Position numbers and translations under genes: made by a program
NCBI GenBank assembly: GCA_030826005.1
Contig: JAPJOW010000046.1
Span: forward strand, 1-22,621
Source of the DNA: Aliterella sp. RAGGC_92
Lineage (GTDB): Bacteria > Cyanobacteriota > Cyanobacteriia > Cyanobacteriales > Chroococcidiopsidaceae
Direction of reading: 5' to 3'
DNA length: 22,621 nucleotides
Shown: positions 1-7,273 of the stretch, piece by piece
Position numbering within the stretch: the first letter of the stretch is position 1
How the letters are laid out: every line of letters begins with the position of its first letter
The notes under the pieces: model-generated
What the model was told of the DNA's origin: nothing
Databases searched by the model: none
Seen by the model: only the letters and a program-made list of their open reading frames with translations

Positions 1-85
1 CAAGTAGCTTTTTACCCTGATTTATCCTATACAAATCAAGGTATTTATTAGCATCAATAAATAGCAAAGAATCATCTGCTGGCAC
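1..85 (-). CDS. PIN-like domain protein, 5' end only (runs off the window)
   Basis: Reading leftward from a GTG at 83-85, 28 codons are open to the window edge. The start is set by an AGGAG Shine-Dalgarno (complement of 91-95) five bases upstream. The frame stays open further upstream, but that stretch does not look like protein. After a short lead comes a hydrophobic strand ending in FIDAN, then KYLDLYR. This is the beta1-Asp plus helix pattern that opens PIN-like nucleases, where the Asp is the first metal ligand. PIN proteins are usually toxin RNases or RNA-processing nucleases. Only the first strand and helix are visible, so the remaining catalytic acids and any antitoxin partner cannot be judged. 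Confidence 0.5.
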   Translation of the reverse strand, partial: MPADDSLLFIDANKYLDLYRINQGKKLL

Positions 86-413
86 GAGTTCTCCTGTGTA
101 TCTGATTTGTCTAACTCGGATGTCTAACGGCGAAGTAGAGCCGCAACGCTGATTTTTATTGCCGTGCGCTGTTGTCTTATTAAAGTGTTGCACAGAATTT
201 TTCTACACAACATTCGTATTTAGAGATTACATAGAATTTTTCCGTATATCTAGCCAATGAAGGTATCTGCCGAATTTTTCTACATATTCTTTTGGGCAAT
301 GCGCTCAGATATTCAACAGGATTTGCTGCCGCTTTGGATCGAAACTTCCTGCTTATAGCTAAGATCGGCTTAAGCTAATTGCTAAAGTACCGGAATTTAA
401 AACGCATTAATGT
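86..413. other. Divergent intergenic region with three spaced repeats
   Basis: This 328-base spacer separates the leftward PIN-like start from the rightward M16 peptidase. I see no convincing gene in it. Its notable content is the GAATTTTTC element present three times at near-constant spacing, listed separately. It should also contain the promoters of both flanking genes, but I could not pick a clear -35/-10 pair. Confidence 0.6.
195..283 (+). repeat. Three GAATTTTTC direct repeats, 38-39 bases apart
   Basis: The nine-mer GAATTTTTC occurs exactly at 195-203, 234-242 and 272-280. Copies one and three extend to GAATTTTTCTAC. Copy-to-copy spacing is 39 and 38 bases, close to four helical turns, so the three sites would lie roughly on one DNA face. 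The array lies upstream of the M16 peptidase and of the divergent PIN-like gene. It may be a regulator binding array or a decayed tandem repeat. The spacers between copies do not match, which argues against a simple 39-base tandem repeat. Confidence 0.45.
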
Positions 414-3170
414 ATGTTATTTCCATCTAGGCGACATCGTTTGTTATTTATCCTATTTAGCGCTTGCTTGAGTGCAACGCTGTTACTTAACAACTCTTTT
501 GCTATATCTGCACCATTAACCACCAAAAAACCAATGTCGCTGTCTGTAACTGAAAATGTCCGCAAAACTGTCCTTGAAAATGGGCTTACTGTCCTAACTA
601 AGCAAGTTAAAACTGCTCCTGTTGTCAGCGTCCAAGTATGGTATCAAATTGGTTCGCGCGATGAAGCCCCCGGTGTAAACGGCATTGCTCACCAATTAGA
701 ACATATGTTATTTAAAGGTACAAATAGCCGCCCGATTCAGTTTGGACGCTTGTTTAGTGCTTTGGGTAGCGATTCTAATGCTTTTACAAGCTACGATCAA
801 ACCGCTTACTATGGTACTGTCGAGCGCGGCTTAATGGAAAGTCTTTTAGAGCTAGAAGCTGACAGAATGCAGAATGCTCTCATTAACGCCGAGCAATTAA
901 CTAGCGAAAAGCGGGTAGTAATTTCTGAGTTGCAAGGATACGAAAATAACCCTGACTACCGTTTGAGTAGAGCCGTATTGCGTGCCGCTCTGCCAAATAG
1001 CCCCTATGGATTGACTGTCGGCGGCACGAAGGCAGATGTAGAAAAGTTTACGGTTGAACAAGTCAAAAGCTACTACCGCAACTATTACAGCCCTAAAAAT
1101 GCCACTTTAATTGTTGTGGGAGATTTTGAACCAGACGCTACGCTGGCAAAGGTTAAAGAGATTTTTGGCAAAGTACCCAATGCTGAGGAAAAGGTTGTTA
1201 AACCCCAAACAACTGCAAATAAGCCACAAACTGGGACAAAACAGCCGATTGTCTTAAAAGAGCCTGGTGCAGCTTCGTTGTTGCAAGCGGTATATCCCTT
1301 AGTGGATATCAACCATCCCGATGCACCCGTTTTGGATGTGCTAAATGGAATCTTGACCGAAGGACGCAACTCTAGACTTTATCAAGCTTTGATTGAGTCG
1401 GGACTAGCTAGTAATATGAATGGTTACGCTGCTACATTAGCTGGTGCTGGGTGGTACAACTTAGAAATCACCGCCGCACCGGGACAGAAATTAGCAAAAA
1501 TCGATCGGGTATTGTTGGATGCGATCGCACTTCTCACCGAAAAAGGCGTAACCGATGACGAATTAAACCGCGCCAAAACTCAATTGCAAGCTTCGGTATT
1601 GCTCAACAACCGCGATATTGTTTCCCAAGCAATGCAGATTGGCTACGACCAAACTACCGCCGGAGATTATCGGTTTACAGACCGCTATTTAGCTGCTATT
1701 GATAAAGTTACCGCCAAAGACGTGCAGCGCGTAGCCGCAAATTATTTCGCACCCGATAAACGCACCGTAGGCTTATTTGAACCTACTAAGCCAAACGGAG
1801 AAGCAAGCGGTGGGGGAAATCCTACCCAAATGACCGAAAACTTTAGTCCTGGCGCGCCTGTAGACCCCGCCGAAGTTGCAAAGTATTTACCAGTAGTAGA
1901 TTCTGCTACACCAACGCCCAAAGCCTTACCAGAGGAATTTACTTTAAGTAACGGCGTAAAAGTATTATTGCTACCAGATGCTAGTACGCCAACGGTAACT
2001 TTAAGTGGTTTTATCAAAGCTGGCGCAGAATTTGACACGCAACCAAAAGCTGGACTAGCGGCTTTGACGGCGGAAAACTTACTAAGTGGAACTAAAACTA
2101 AAGACGATCTCGCTCTTGCTAAAGCTTTAGAAGATCGCGGTGCAAGTTTGAGTTTTCGGGCTTTGCGTGAAGGTGTAGATATTAACGGCTATAGCTTAAA
2201 GACCGATTTACCCGTTGTTTTGGAAACTTTAGCAGATGTGGTGCAAAACTCCACGTTTCCCGCAGATGAAATTGAACTTAGCCGTCAGCGCGCTTTAACT
2301 AGCCTCGACCTAGAATTAGACGATCCTGGTCGTTTGGCGCGGCGAGTGTTTCAGCAAGCGATTTATCCCGCCAATCATCCTTTTCATACTTTCCCCACCG
2401 CAGAAAGTCTAAAAAGCCTCAGCCGTGAAGATGCTGTTAGTTTCTACCAAAAACAATATCGTCCCGACCAAATGGTCTTAACTTTAGTGGGAGATTTCGA
2501 TCCTAAACAAGTGCGGAGTTTGTTGGAAACATCCCTAAATGACTGGAAAGCAGAAGGAAAAGCGCCTGTAGCTAATTATCCTCAGATCCCTAACTCCGAA
2601 AAAGTGGTGCAACTTAACCCATCATTACCCGGAAAAACTCAAGCTGTCACTTTTTTAGGCGATCGCGGAATCAACCGCAAAGATCCCCGTTACTACGCAG
2701 CTTTGGTACTAAATCAGATTGTGGGCGGCGATACTTTATCTAGTAGATTAGGTACAGAGATTCGCGATCGCCAAGGTTTAACTTACGGCATTTATAGTTT
2801 CTTTAGCGCTGGAAGACAGGCAGGCCCCTTTGTCGTTTCCATGCAAACCGACCCCGAAGACGCTAATAAGGCTATTTCTAGCGTCCGCACCCTTTTAGCT
2901 GAAATTCACGATCGAGGTGTTACTGAGGGCGAAGTAGCAGCAGCTAAACGCTCTTTAACTCGCACTTACAATGTTGGTTTGGCAAATCCTGACGAACTAG
3001 CTAATACTATTCGACTTAATGAAGTTTATGGCTTAGGGCAAGATGAATTAAGCTCTTTTTCTGCCAAAATCGAAGCTGTAACGCTGGAAGATGTAAATAA
3101 AGCGGCTAAAGAACTACTGCAAAGCGATAAATTTGCAATAGTTACGGCGGGAGGAAGTAGCGCTAAATAA
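414..3170 (+). CDS. M16 family zinc metallopeptidase, single-chain, exported
   Basis: This 918-residue protein is an M16 (pitrilysin/processing-peptidase) protease with two tandem halves, each of two M16 domains. The N-terminus has a basic stretch and a hydrophobic segment (about residues 9-33), which looks like a signal peptide, so it probably acts in the periplasm or thylakoid lumen. The first half (about 50-450) carries the inverted zinc motif HQLEH at 93-97. E172, in the downstream EKRVVISEL segment, fits the distal zinc ligand. The second half (about 505-915) has the same fold signature but no HxxEH, as expected for the non-catalytic half that closes the chamber. A low-complexity linker (about 460-500) joins them. 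The ATG is preceded by no clear Shine-Dalgarno. In this family the halves can also be separate genes; here they are fused. The physiological substrate is unknown. Confidence 0.9.
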   Translation: MLFPSRRHRLLFILFSACLSATLLLNNSFAISAPLTTKKPMSLSVTENVRKTVLENGLTVLTKQVKTAPVVSVQVWYQIGSRDEAPGVNGIAHQLEHMLFKGTNSRPIQFGRLFSALGSDSNAFTSYDQTAYYGTVERGLMESLLELEADRMQNALINAEQLTSEKRVVISELQGYENNPDYRLSRAVLRAALPNSPYGLTVGGTKADVEKFTVEQVKSYYRNYYSPKNATLIVVGDFEPDATLAKVKEIFGKVPNAEEKVVKPQTTANKPQTGTKQPIVLKEPGAASLLQAVYPLVDINHPDAPVLDVLNGILTEGRNSRLYQALIESGLASNMNGYAATLAGAGWYNLEITAAPGQKLAKIDRVLLDAIALLTEKGVTDDELNRAKTQLQASVLLNNRDIVSQAMQIGYDQTTAGDYRFTDRYLAAIDKVTAKDVQRVAANYFAPDKRTVGLFEPTKPNGEASGGGNPTQMTENFSPGAPVDPAEVAKYLPVVDSATPTPKALPEEFTLSNGVKVLLLPDASTPTVTLSGFIKAGAEFDTQPKAGLAALTAENLLSGTKTKDDLALAKALEDRGASLSFRALREGVDINGYSLKTDLPVVLETLADVVQNSTFPADEIELSRQRALTSLDLELDDPGRLARRVFQQAIYPANHPFHTFPTAESLKSLSREDAVSFYQKQYRPDQMVLTLVGDFDPKQVRSLLETSLNDWKAEGKAPVANYPQIPNSEKVVQLNPSLPGKTQAVTFLGDRGINRKDPRYYAALVLNQIVGGDTLSSRLGTEIRDRQGLTYGIYSFFSAGRQAGPFVVSMQTDPEDANKAISSVRTLLAEIHDRGVTEGEVAAAKRSLTRTYNVGLANPDELANTIRLNEVYGLGQDELSSFSAKIEAVTLEDVNKAAKELLQSDKFAIVTAGGSSAK

Positions 3171-3180
3171 TAGTTTTTGG

Positions 3181-3208
3181 TGTAGTACAGGAATTTTCCT
3201 GTACTACA
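3181..3208. terminator. Perfect 12-bp hairpin after the M16 gene
   Basis: TGTAGTACAGGA (3181-3192) and its exact complement (3197-3208) flank an ATTT loop, eleven bases after the M16 stop codon. Four more pairs (TTGG/CCAA) extend the stem past a one-base bulge. No T-run follows on either strand, so it is not a textbook intrinsic terminator. It could end transcription weakly, protect the mRNA 3' end, or be a small inverted-repeat remnant. Confidence 0.55.
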
Positions 3209-3346
3209 TCCAAGAAATGACAAGGGGAGGTTAGGGATATGCGATCGCTTTCAAGAAAAGATTTAGGCGCAACCTAAAGCCACACCCAGAACTTTTTGCT
3301 TTCATCAAATCTCAATCGCCCAGTACGATAGACTTATGCGCTTTAT

Positions 3347-4186
3347 ATGATTCGATCCATGAATATTTTTAGCAATCTGCTTCCCCAACCCGTTCAAGCT
3401 CCCCGTCCTAAAAAACAAGCTAAAGGCATTGAAATAAAATCTGAGCGGGAAATTGAAATTATGCGCCAGTCGGCAAAAATTGTTGCCACTGTATTAAAAG
3501 AAATATCCCAACTGGTACAACCTGGGATGACTACCCTAGACTTAGACGCGATCGCTGAAAAGCGCATTCGTGAAATGGGCGCAACTCCTAGTTTTAAAGG
3601 CTATCACGGTTTTCCCGGTTCTATTTGTGCCAGTATTAATAACGAAGTTGTACACGGTATTCCTAACTCTAAAAAAGTTATTCGTTCGGGCGATGTTTTA
3701 AAGGTAGATACGGGAGCATTTTATCAAGGCTTTCATGGCGATTCTTGTATTACGATCGCCGTAGGCGCAGTAACTCCCGAAGCCGCAAGGTTAATTAAAG
3801 TAGCTGAAGAAGCTCTTTACAAAGGTATTGAGCAAGTAAAAGCCGGAAACTATCTAATGGATATTGCCGGAGCAATTGAAGATCATGTTAAAGCAAATAA
3901 ATTTAAAATAGTTGAAGACTTTACCGGGCATGGGGTTGGGCGCAATTTGCACGAAGAACCATCTGTATTTAACTATCGCACTCGACAAATGCCCAATGTC
4001 AAGCTCAAAAAAGGCATGACTTTAGCTATTGAGCCAATTTTAAACGCAGGTTCAAAGTTAACGCGCATACTATCCGATCGCTGGACAGCCGTTACCGTTG
4101 ATAATTCTTTATCGGCACAATTCGAGCATACCGTTTTAGTTACCGATGACGGCTACGAAATTTTAACTTGTCGCTCTAAAGTCTAA
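3347..4186 (+). CDS. map: Methionine aminopeptidase, type I
   Basis: The enzyme removes the initiator methionine from nascent proteins in the cytosol. The 279 residues hold the complete pita-bread fold from about residue 28. The five metal ligands are all visible: D121 (KVDTGAF), D132 (GDSC), H195 (GHGVG), E229 (AIEPI) and E260 (QFEHTV). The substrate-side histidine H87 (YHGFPGS) is also present. About 27 residues, rich in proline and lysine, precede the catalytic domain. This is longer than minimal bacterial type I enzymes but lacks the CxxC/SH3-binding zinc motif of the long class. ATG 3347 and ATG 3359 (residue 5) are both possible starts; neither has a clear ribosome binding site. The gene looks monocistronic, ending at the strong terminator downstream. 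Confidence 0.93.
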   Translation: MIRSMNIFSNLLPQPVQAPRPKKQAKGIEIKSEREIEIMRQSAKIVATVLKEISQLVQPGMTTLDLDAIAEKRIREMGATPSFKGYHGFPGSICASINNEVVHGIPNSKKVIRSGDVLKVDTGAFYQGFHGDSCITIAVGAVTPEAARLIKVAEEALYKGIEQVKAGNYLMDIAGAIEDHVKANKFKIVEDFTGHGVGRNLHEEPSVFNYRTRQMPNVKLKKGMTLAIEPILNAGSKLTRILSDRWTAVTVDNSLSAQFEHTVLVTDDGYEILTCRSKV

Positions 4187-4207
4187 GTAAAAAGAAAACC
4201 TAGCTTG

Positions 4208-4249
4208 AAAAGACCTCTACCAGCTTTGGGAGAGGTCTTTTAGTTTTCA
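4208..4249 (+). terminator. Intrinsic terminator of map
   Basis: An 11-bp stem, AAAAGACCTCT (4208-4218) with its complement at 4231-4241, encloses a 12-base loop and is followed by a T-rich run (TCTTTTAGTTTT). It begins 22 bases after the map stop codon. The A-rich side would also give a T-tail on the other strand, so it may work in both directions. Confidence 0.8.
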
Positions 4250-4265
4250 AATTTAGCGAAGTTTC

Positions 4266-4297
4266 TTGACGCTCGTGTATTTGGTTTGTAGTATAAA
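4266..4297 (+). promoter_or_regulatory. Putative sigma-70 promoter of the rtcB locus
   Basis: TTGACG at 4266-4271 is followed after exactly 17 bases by TAGTAT (4289-4294), overlapping TATAAA at 4292-4297. The pair lies 27-58 bases before the rtcB ATG. The -35 is good and the -10 moderate. This is pattern recognition only. Confidence 0.4.
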
Positions 4298-4323
4298 TGT
4301 AATATAAAAATAGGCAAACGTAT

Positions 4324-4620
4324 ATGCCCTACGAAAAATTAGATATATCTACGCTCAAACCCGTACTTTCTTGGGCAAATCATGCTTTAGGCGGACAAGA
4401 AACCCAAATGGCAAAAAATGTTGCTGGTTTACCTTTCGTGTTCAAGCACGTAGCGTTGATGCCCGACGTTCACTTAGGTAAAGGTGCATTGGTGGGATCG
4501 GTAGTTGTAACTACCGATGCGATTATGACAAAGTATTGCAAGTTCTTTGCAAAAAGGATAGAGGTAGGATGTGGTATATCTTTAATATCAATATTTGTTG
4601 ATATCAAAGATATACAATGA
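4324..4620 (+). pseudogene. rtcB: RtcB RNA ligase, N-terminal fragment
   Basis: RtcB seals RNA 2',3'-cyclic phosphate and 5'-OH ends with GTP and manganese. Residues 1-66 or so match the family start closely, including ALGGQETQMAKNVAGLPF and HVALMPDVHLGKGALVGS. The family normally continues with an AIxPxAVGVDIGCGM metal-binding stretch. Here, after TTDAIM, the sequence departs from the family for about ten codons. A short VGCGIS then resembles a diverged VDIGCGM, and the frame stops at the TGA at 4618-4620, which overlaps the ATG of the HNH gene. The central part with the active-site cysteine region, GTP-binding residues and the guanylylated histidine is absent. Its C-terminal end reappears at about 5110 in another frame. 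An active ligase from this locus is very unlikely. Confidence 0.85.
4574..4615 (+). repeat. 18-bp imperfect hairpin directly before the HNH start codon
   Basis: Arms at 4574-4591 and 4598-4615 pair over 18 bases with one mismatch (A opposite C) around the loop TATTTG. The right arm ends one base before the HNH ATG at 4617, and the left arm starts at the point where rtcB homology fades. It is strongly AT-rich and has no T-run after it. It could sequester the HNH start, mark the edge of the inserted DNA, or be what remains of a larger folded element. Confidence 0.65.
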
Positions 4621-5096
4621 CCACTAGCAGCCAAGAAACTAAACAAAAACATTATCAAAAAGTTTATGAACAAGCCAATTGGATTGAGTGTGCTTGTGGT
4701 TGTGAAACAAAAATCAAGGATCGAGATAAATATGGTAGACCTAAAAAATATATTAGCGGTCACAATACTATAAGGAAATATGAAGATCCGACTCAGTTTA
4801 AGCGTGAGTGGAACCATAGAAACAGAGCGCAGAGGATGGAGTACAAAAAACAGTATCATCGCAAGCGTAAAGTCAAACTTGTTCTCCTAAATGGAGGAAA
4901 ATGCCTTAACTGTGGAATTGAGTACAACGGTAAAAATGCTTGTATATTTCACTTTCACCATAGAGATCCAGCTACTAAGCTGTTTACCATGCATTTACTT
5001 ACTGTAAAATCTTGGGATTCTATTATTGAAGAAGTAAATAAATGCGATCTTCTGTGTGCAAATTGTCATGAGCAAAGACATAGTGAGGAGTTTTGA
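4617..5096 (+). CDS. HNH endonuclease inserted in rtcB
   Basis: This 159-residue protein ends in an HNH nuclease domain. CLNCG supplies the first zinc-knuckle cysteines, FHFHHRDP the catalytic histidine region, and LLCANCHEQRH the second CxxC-type pair plus the last histidine. Its first third has another cysteine cluster (ECACGCETKI) followed by DKYGRPKKYISGH, which suggests a separate small DNA-contacting zinc element. A basic linker (KKQYHRKRKVK) lies between. Such ORFs occur in cyanobacteria as free-standing or intron/intein-linked homing endonucleases. It overlaps the rtcB N-fragment stop by ATGA and ends inside the first codon of the C-terminal fragment's open frame, so it fills the rtcB gap almost exactly. 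No group I/II intron core or intein splicing blocks are evident. The nuclease itself looks intact. Confidence 0.85.
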   Translation: MTTSSQETKQKHYQKVYEQANWIECACGCETKIKDRDKYGRPKKYISGHNTIRKYEDPTQFKREWNHRNRAQRMEYKKQYHRKRKVKLVLLNGGKCLNCGIEYNGKNACIFHFHHRDPATKLFTMHLLTVKSWDSIIEEVNKCDLLCANCHEQRHSEEF

Positions 5097-5290
5097 CTAA
5101 TACAAAGAAAAACTCACTCTTGCTAAATGATTTGATCGAGCAAACAAAGGGCGTAGAATGCCGCAAAGATGAAGGTGTTTTAGATGAAATTCCCGGCGCT
5201 TATAAGTCTATAGACACGGTGATGAGCAATCAAGCCGATTTAGTGGAAGTTGTCGCAACTCTAAAACAAGTTGTGTGCGTGAAGGGTTAA
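5093..5290 (+). pseudogene. rtcB: RtcB RNA ligase, C-terminal fragment
   Basis: About 48 codons ending at 5290 match the RtcB C-terminus: IEQTKGVECRKD, GVLDEIPGAYKSID, NQADLVEVVATLKQVVCVKG. The frame opens at a TTG within the HNH stop region. Homology probably begins near LLNDLIEQT (about 5117), so the first codons are inserted DNA or a divergent edge. This frame differs from both the N-terminal fragment and the HNH frame. Compared with a typical length of about 400 residues, roughly 280 residues between the two fragments are missing. The high conservation of the remaining tail suggests the break is recent. Confidence 0.85.
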
Positions 5291-5296
5291 TTATTT

Positions 5297-5321
5297 AAGC
5301 GGGCATTTTGTCCGCTTTTTT
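5297..5321 (+). terminator. Intrinsic terminator after rtcB, abutting the GNAT start
   Basis: AAGCGGG (5297-5303) pairs with TCCGCTT (5311-5317), six Watson-Crick pairs plus one G-U, and runs straight into a T-tract ending at 5321. The GNAT ATG lies only five bases further on, so the terminator sits where that gene's leader would be. Confidence 0.75.
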
Positions 5322-5325
5322 AGTC

Positions 5326-5829
5326 ATGGATTCTTATCAAATTCGAGCAGTTAATCGAGATGATGTCCCATTTTTATGGGATATGTTGTACGAAATTCGC
5401 AGCTTGCGTTGTGTACGGGAAGGAAAGACATTACCTTCACGAGATGTTTTGCAAACTCCCGATTTAGCGAAGTACGTGCAAAACTGGGGACGCAAAAGCG
5501 ATCGCGCATTCATCGCTAGTAACGCTCAAACCCCTATTGGCGCTGCTTGGTATCGTCTTTTTAATGCAGATAATCCCGGTTATGGCTATATAAACGATCG
5601 CACGCCCGAACTTGCGATTGCTCTCCTCCCTCACTCCAGAAATAAAGGTATAGGAAAATCTCTACTAACCCATCTCCTTGAACAAGCAAAAGCCGATGGT
5701 TACGAGCAAATTTGCTTAAGCTGCGATCCAAAAAATGATAATGCTTTGCACTTGTACCAAAAGCTAGGATTTGAAAAAGTTGGCGTACATACAATTCAAA
5801 ATTGGGTGATGAGAAAAGTTTTAAAATGA
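5326..5829 (+). CDS. GNAT family N-acetyltransferase
   Basis: This is a 167-residue acetyl-CoA-dependent acetyltransferase of the GNAT superfamily; its substrate cannot be inferred. The family core is clear. ELAIALLPHSRNKGIGKSLL is motif A with the R/N-x-G-x-G acetyl-CoA pyrophosphate loop. ICLSCDPKNDNALHLYQKLGF is motif B with the typical Asn-x-x-Ala-x-x-x-Tyr-x-x-x-Gly-Phe ending. I chose ATG 5326. The open frame can be extended to a TTG at 5308, but that codon lies inside the terminator hairpin of the preceding locus and leaves no room for a ribosome binding site. The 3' 216 bases of this gene are duplicated downstream at 7274-7489. Confidence 0.85.
   Translation: MDSYQIRAVNRDDVPFLWDMLYEIRSLRCVREGKTLPSRDVLQTPDLAKYVQNWGRKSDRAFIASNAQTPIGAAWYRLFNADNPGYGYINDRTPELAIALLPHSRNKGIGKSLLTHLLEQAKADGYEQICLSCDPKNDNALHLYQKLGFEKVGVHTIQNWVMRKVLK
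5614..5829 (+). repeat. Parent copy of a 216-bp direct repeat (GNAT 3' end)
   Basis: This segment aligns without gaps to 7274-7489 at a constant offset of 1660 bases. I count 17 mismatches in 216 positions (about 92% identity). The right edge coincides with the GNAT stop codon. The left edge lies at GCGATTGC here and at a HIP1 octamer GCGATCGC in the other copy. Confidence 0.92.
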
Positions 5830-5852
5830 AATATTAAAGAGGCGATCGCACT

Positions 5853-6410
5853 ATGGTACAAGCACCCCCAAAAATTACTCTAGAGGAGTTTCTGCAATTG
5901 CCAGAAACTAAGCCAGCTAGTGAGTATATTAACGGTCAAGTTATCCAAAAACCAATGCCCCAAGGAAAGCATAGCAAGTTACAAGGTGAACTAATAACAG
6001 CTATCAATGCTATAACAAAACCTCAAAAAACTGCTTTAGCATTCCCAGAGTTGCGCTGTACCTTTGGCGGGTGTTCAATTGTGCCAGATGTAACGCTGTT
6101 TGCTTGGCAAAGAATACCTGTTGATGAAAATGGCGATATTGCTAATGTATTTCCAATTGCCCCTGATTGGACAATTGAGATCCTGTCACCAGACCAAAGT
6201 CAAACAAAAGTAACAGGTAATATTCTGCACTGCTTAAATTATGGCAGTCAACTAGGTTGGTTGCTCGATCCCGATGAAAAATCTGTGCTAGTTTATCCAG
6301 CAAAACAGCAGACTAGACTGTTAACACAAACCGATCTACTGCCTATTCCCGATTTAGTCGCAGATTTACGGTTGACTGTAGCTGACTTATTTAATTGGTT
6401 GAAATTATAA
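5853..6410 (+). CDS. Uma2 family (DUF820) putative restriction-like endonuclease
   Basis: The 185 residues match the Uma2/DUF820 family, a PD-(D/E)xK nuclease fold that is greatly expanded in cyanobacteria and whose role is not established. Visible marks are the N-terminal ITLEEFLQLPE, the substrate-side EYINGQVIQKPMPQGKHS (E24, H40), PELRC (E66), the catalytic SIVPDV (D79) and WTIEILSPDQS (E109) followed by K119. All expected active-site residues are present, so it should be active if expressed. The ATG has an AAGAGG ribosome binding site just before a HIP1 octamer. It starts 23 bases after GNAT and ends 32 bases before the methyltransferase. Together with the methyltransferase it is bracketed by the GNAT repeat. 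Confidence 0.88.
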   Translation: MVQAPPKITLEEFLQLPETKPASEYINGQVIQKPMPQGKHSKLQGELITAINAITKPQKTALAFPELRCTFGGCSIVPDVTLFAWQRIPVDENGDIANVFPIAPDWTIEILSPDQSQTKVTGNILHCLNYGSQLGWLLDPDEKSVLVYPAKQQTRLLTQTDLLPIPDLVADLRLTVADLFNWLKL

Positions 6411-6442
6411 GTTAGTAAGGAAAAGCCAAGTAGAAGATTTTT

Positions 6443-7246
6443 ATGCAAGCAAATACTAACGAGTATAAGCAGCGAGTAATTGCTGACTTTAATTCTAGAA
6501 GTAACTACGATAATCAATGGCGATATAGCTTTGCGAACCGTTTGGTTGAACTTGCAAAGCTTGAAAGCGGACAAAAAGTTTTAGATATAGCTACTGGTAC
6601 GGGAATAGTTGCGATCGCATCGGCAAAAATTGTCGGTAGTACAGGTAAAGTAATCGGCGTAGATATATCTTCAGGGATGCTACAGCAAGCACAAAGCAAG
6701 ATTGATGCAGAAGGTTGGCAAAATATTGAACTTATTGAAGCCGATGCAGATAATCTCAGCTTTGCCGATAATAGTTTTGATGCTATATTATGCTCCTCAG
6801 CAATTGTATATTTGACGGATATTCCGGCGGCATTGCGATCGTGGTATCGCTTTTTAAAACCCCAGGGAATTGTTGCCTTTTCTTGTTTTGCCGAAACCGC
6901 TATGACAATATCAGTTTTATATAGAGCCAAGTTGCAAGATTATGGAATTACAGTTGCTAATCCTAACGAAATACTCGGTACGCCGGAAAAATGCCTAGAA
7001 ACGATCCAAAACGCGGGTTTTAAAAATGTAGATATTAAAACCGAACAGTTTGGTTTTTATCTTAGCGAAGCCGAAAGTGCTTGGCAGGCGAATGCAAATA
7101 GTGCTTGTGGAGGTCGGGCATTTCAACTACTGGCAAAAAAATTAGCGCAATTGAAGGCTGAATACTTAACAGAAATCGAGGCACTAGCTACCGACAAAGG
7201 CATATGGAATGATGCTTTGGCATTCTTTGTAGTCGCCAGAAAGTAA
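6443..7246 (+). CDS. Class I SAM-dependent methyltransferase (UbiE/Methyltransf_11-like)
   Basis: The 267-residue protein is a Rossmann-fold methyltransferase. Motif I VLDIATGTGIVAIA (about 47-60), the acidic SAM-ribose ligand D74 in GKVIGVDISSGML, motif II/III EADADNLSFADNSFDAILCSSA (99-120) and a post-motif FLKPQG are all present. The closest broad resemblance is to the UbiE/menaquinone group and other small-molecule methyltransferases. The substrate cannot be told, and I see no DNA-methylase (N)PPY/F motif, so a restriction-modification pairing with the Uma2 neighbour is not supported. The C-terminal half (about 170-265) is less typical and probably forms the substrate lid. Confidence 0.85.
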   Translation: MQANTNEYKQRVIADFNSRSNYDNQWRYSFANRLVELAKLESGQKVLDIATGTGIVAIASAKIVGSTGKVIGVDISSGMLQQAQSKIDAEGWQNIELIEADADNLSFADNSFDAILCSSAIVYLTDIPAALRSWYRFLKPQGIVAFSCFAETAMTISVLYRAKLQDYGITVANPNEILGTPEKCLETIQNAGFKNVDIKTEQFGFYLSEAESAWQANANSACGGRAFQLLAKKLAQLKAEYLTEIEALATDKGIWNDALAFFVVARK

Positions 7247-7273
7247 TTATCAAGCACTGTACCCCTCCTAAGT

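Noticed and set aside
4470..4859. Leftward 129-codon open frame across the rtcB/HNH junction
   Set aside because: It is rich in Phe, Ile and Ser in an AT-rich stretch, matches no family I know, and lies antisense to the recognisable RtcB and HNH frames.
4530..5110. Group I or group II self-splicing intron, or an intein, in rtcB
   Set aside because: Only about 90 bases precede the HNH ORF and almost none follow it, too little for an intron core. The HNH frame differs from both exon frames and shows no intein splicing blocks. Most of RtcB is missing, so splicing could not restore it.
5853..7246. Uma2 nuclease plus methyltransferase as a restriction-modification system
   Set aside because: The methyltransferase resembles small-molecule UbiE-type enzymes and lacks a DNA-methylase catalytic motif or target-recognition domain. 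Uma2 genes are commonly solitary in cyanobacteria.
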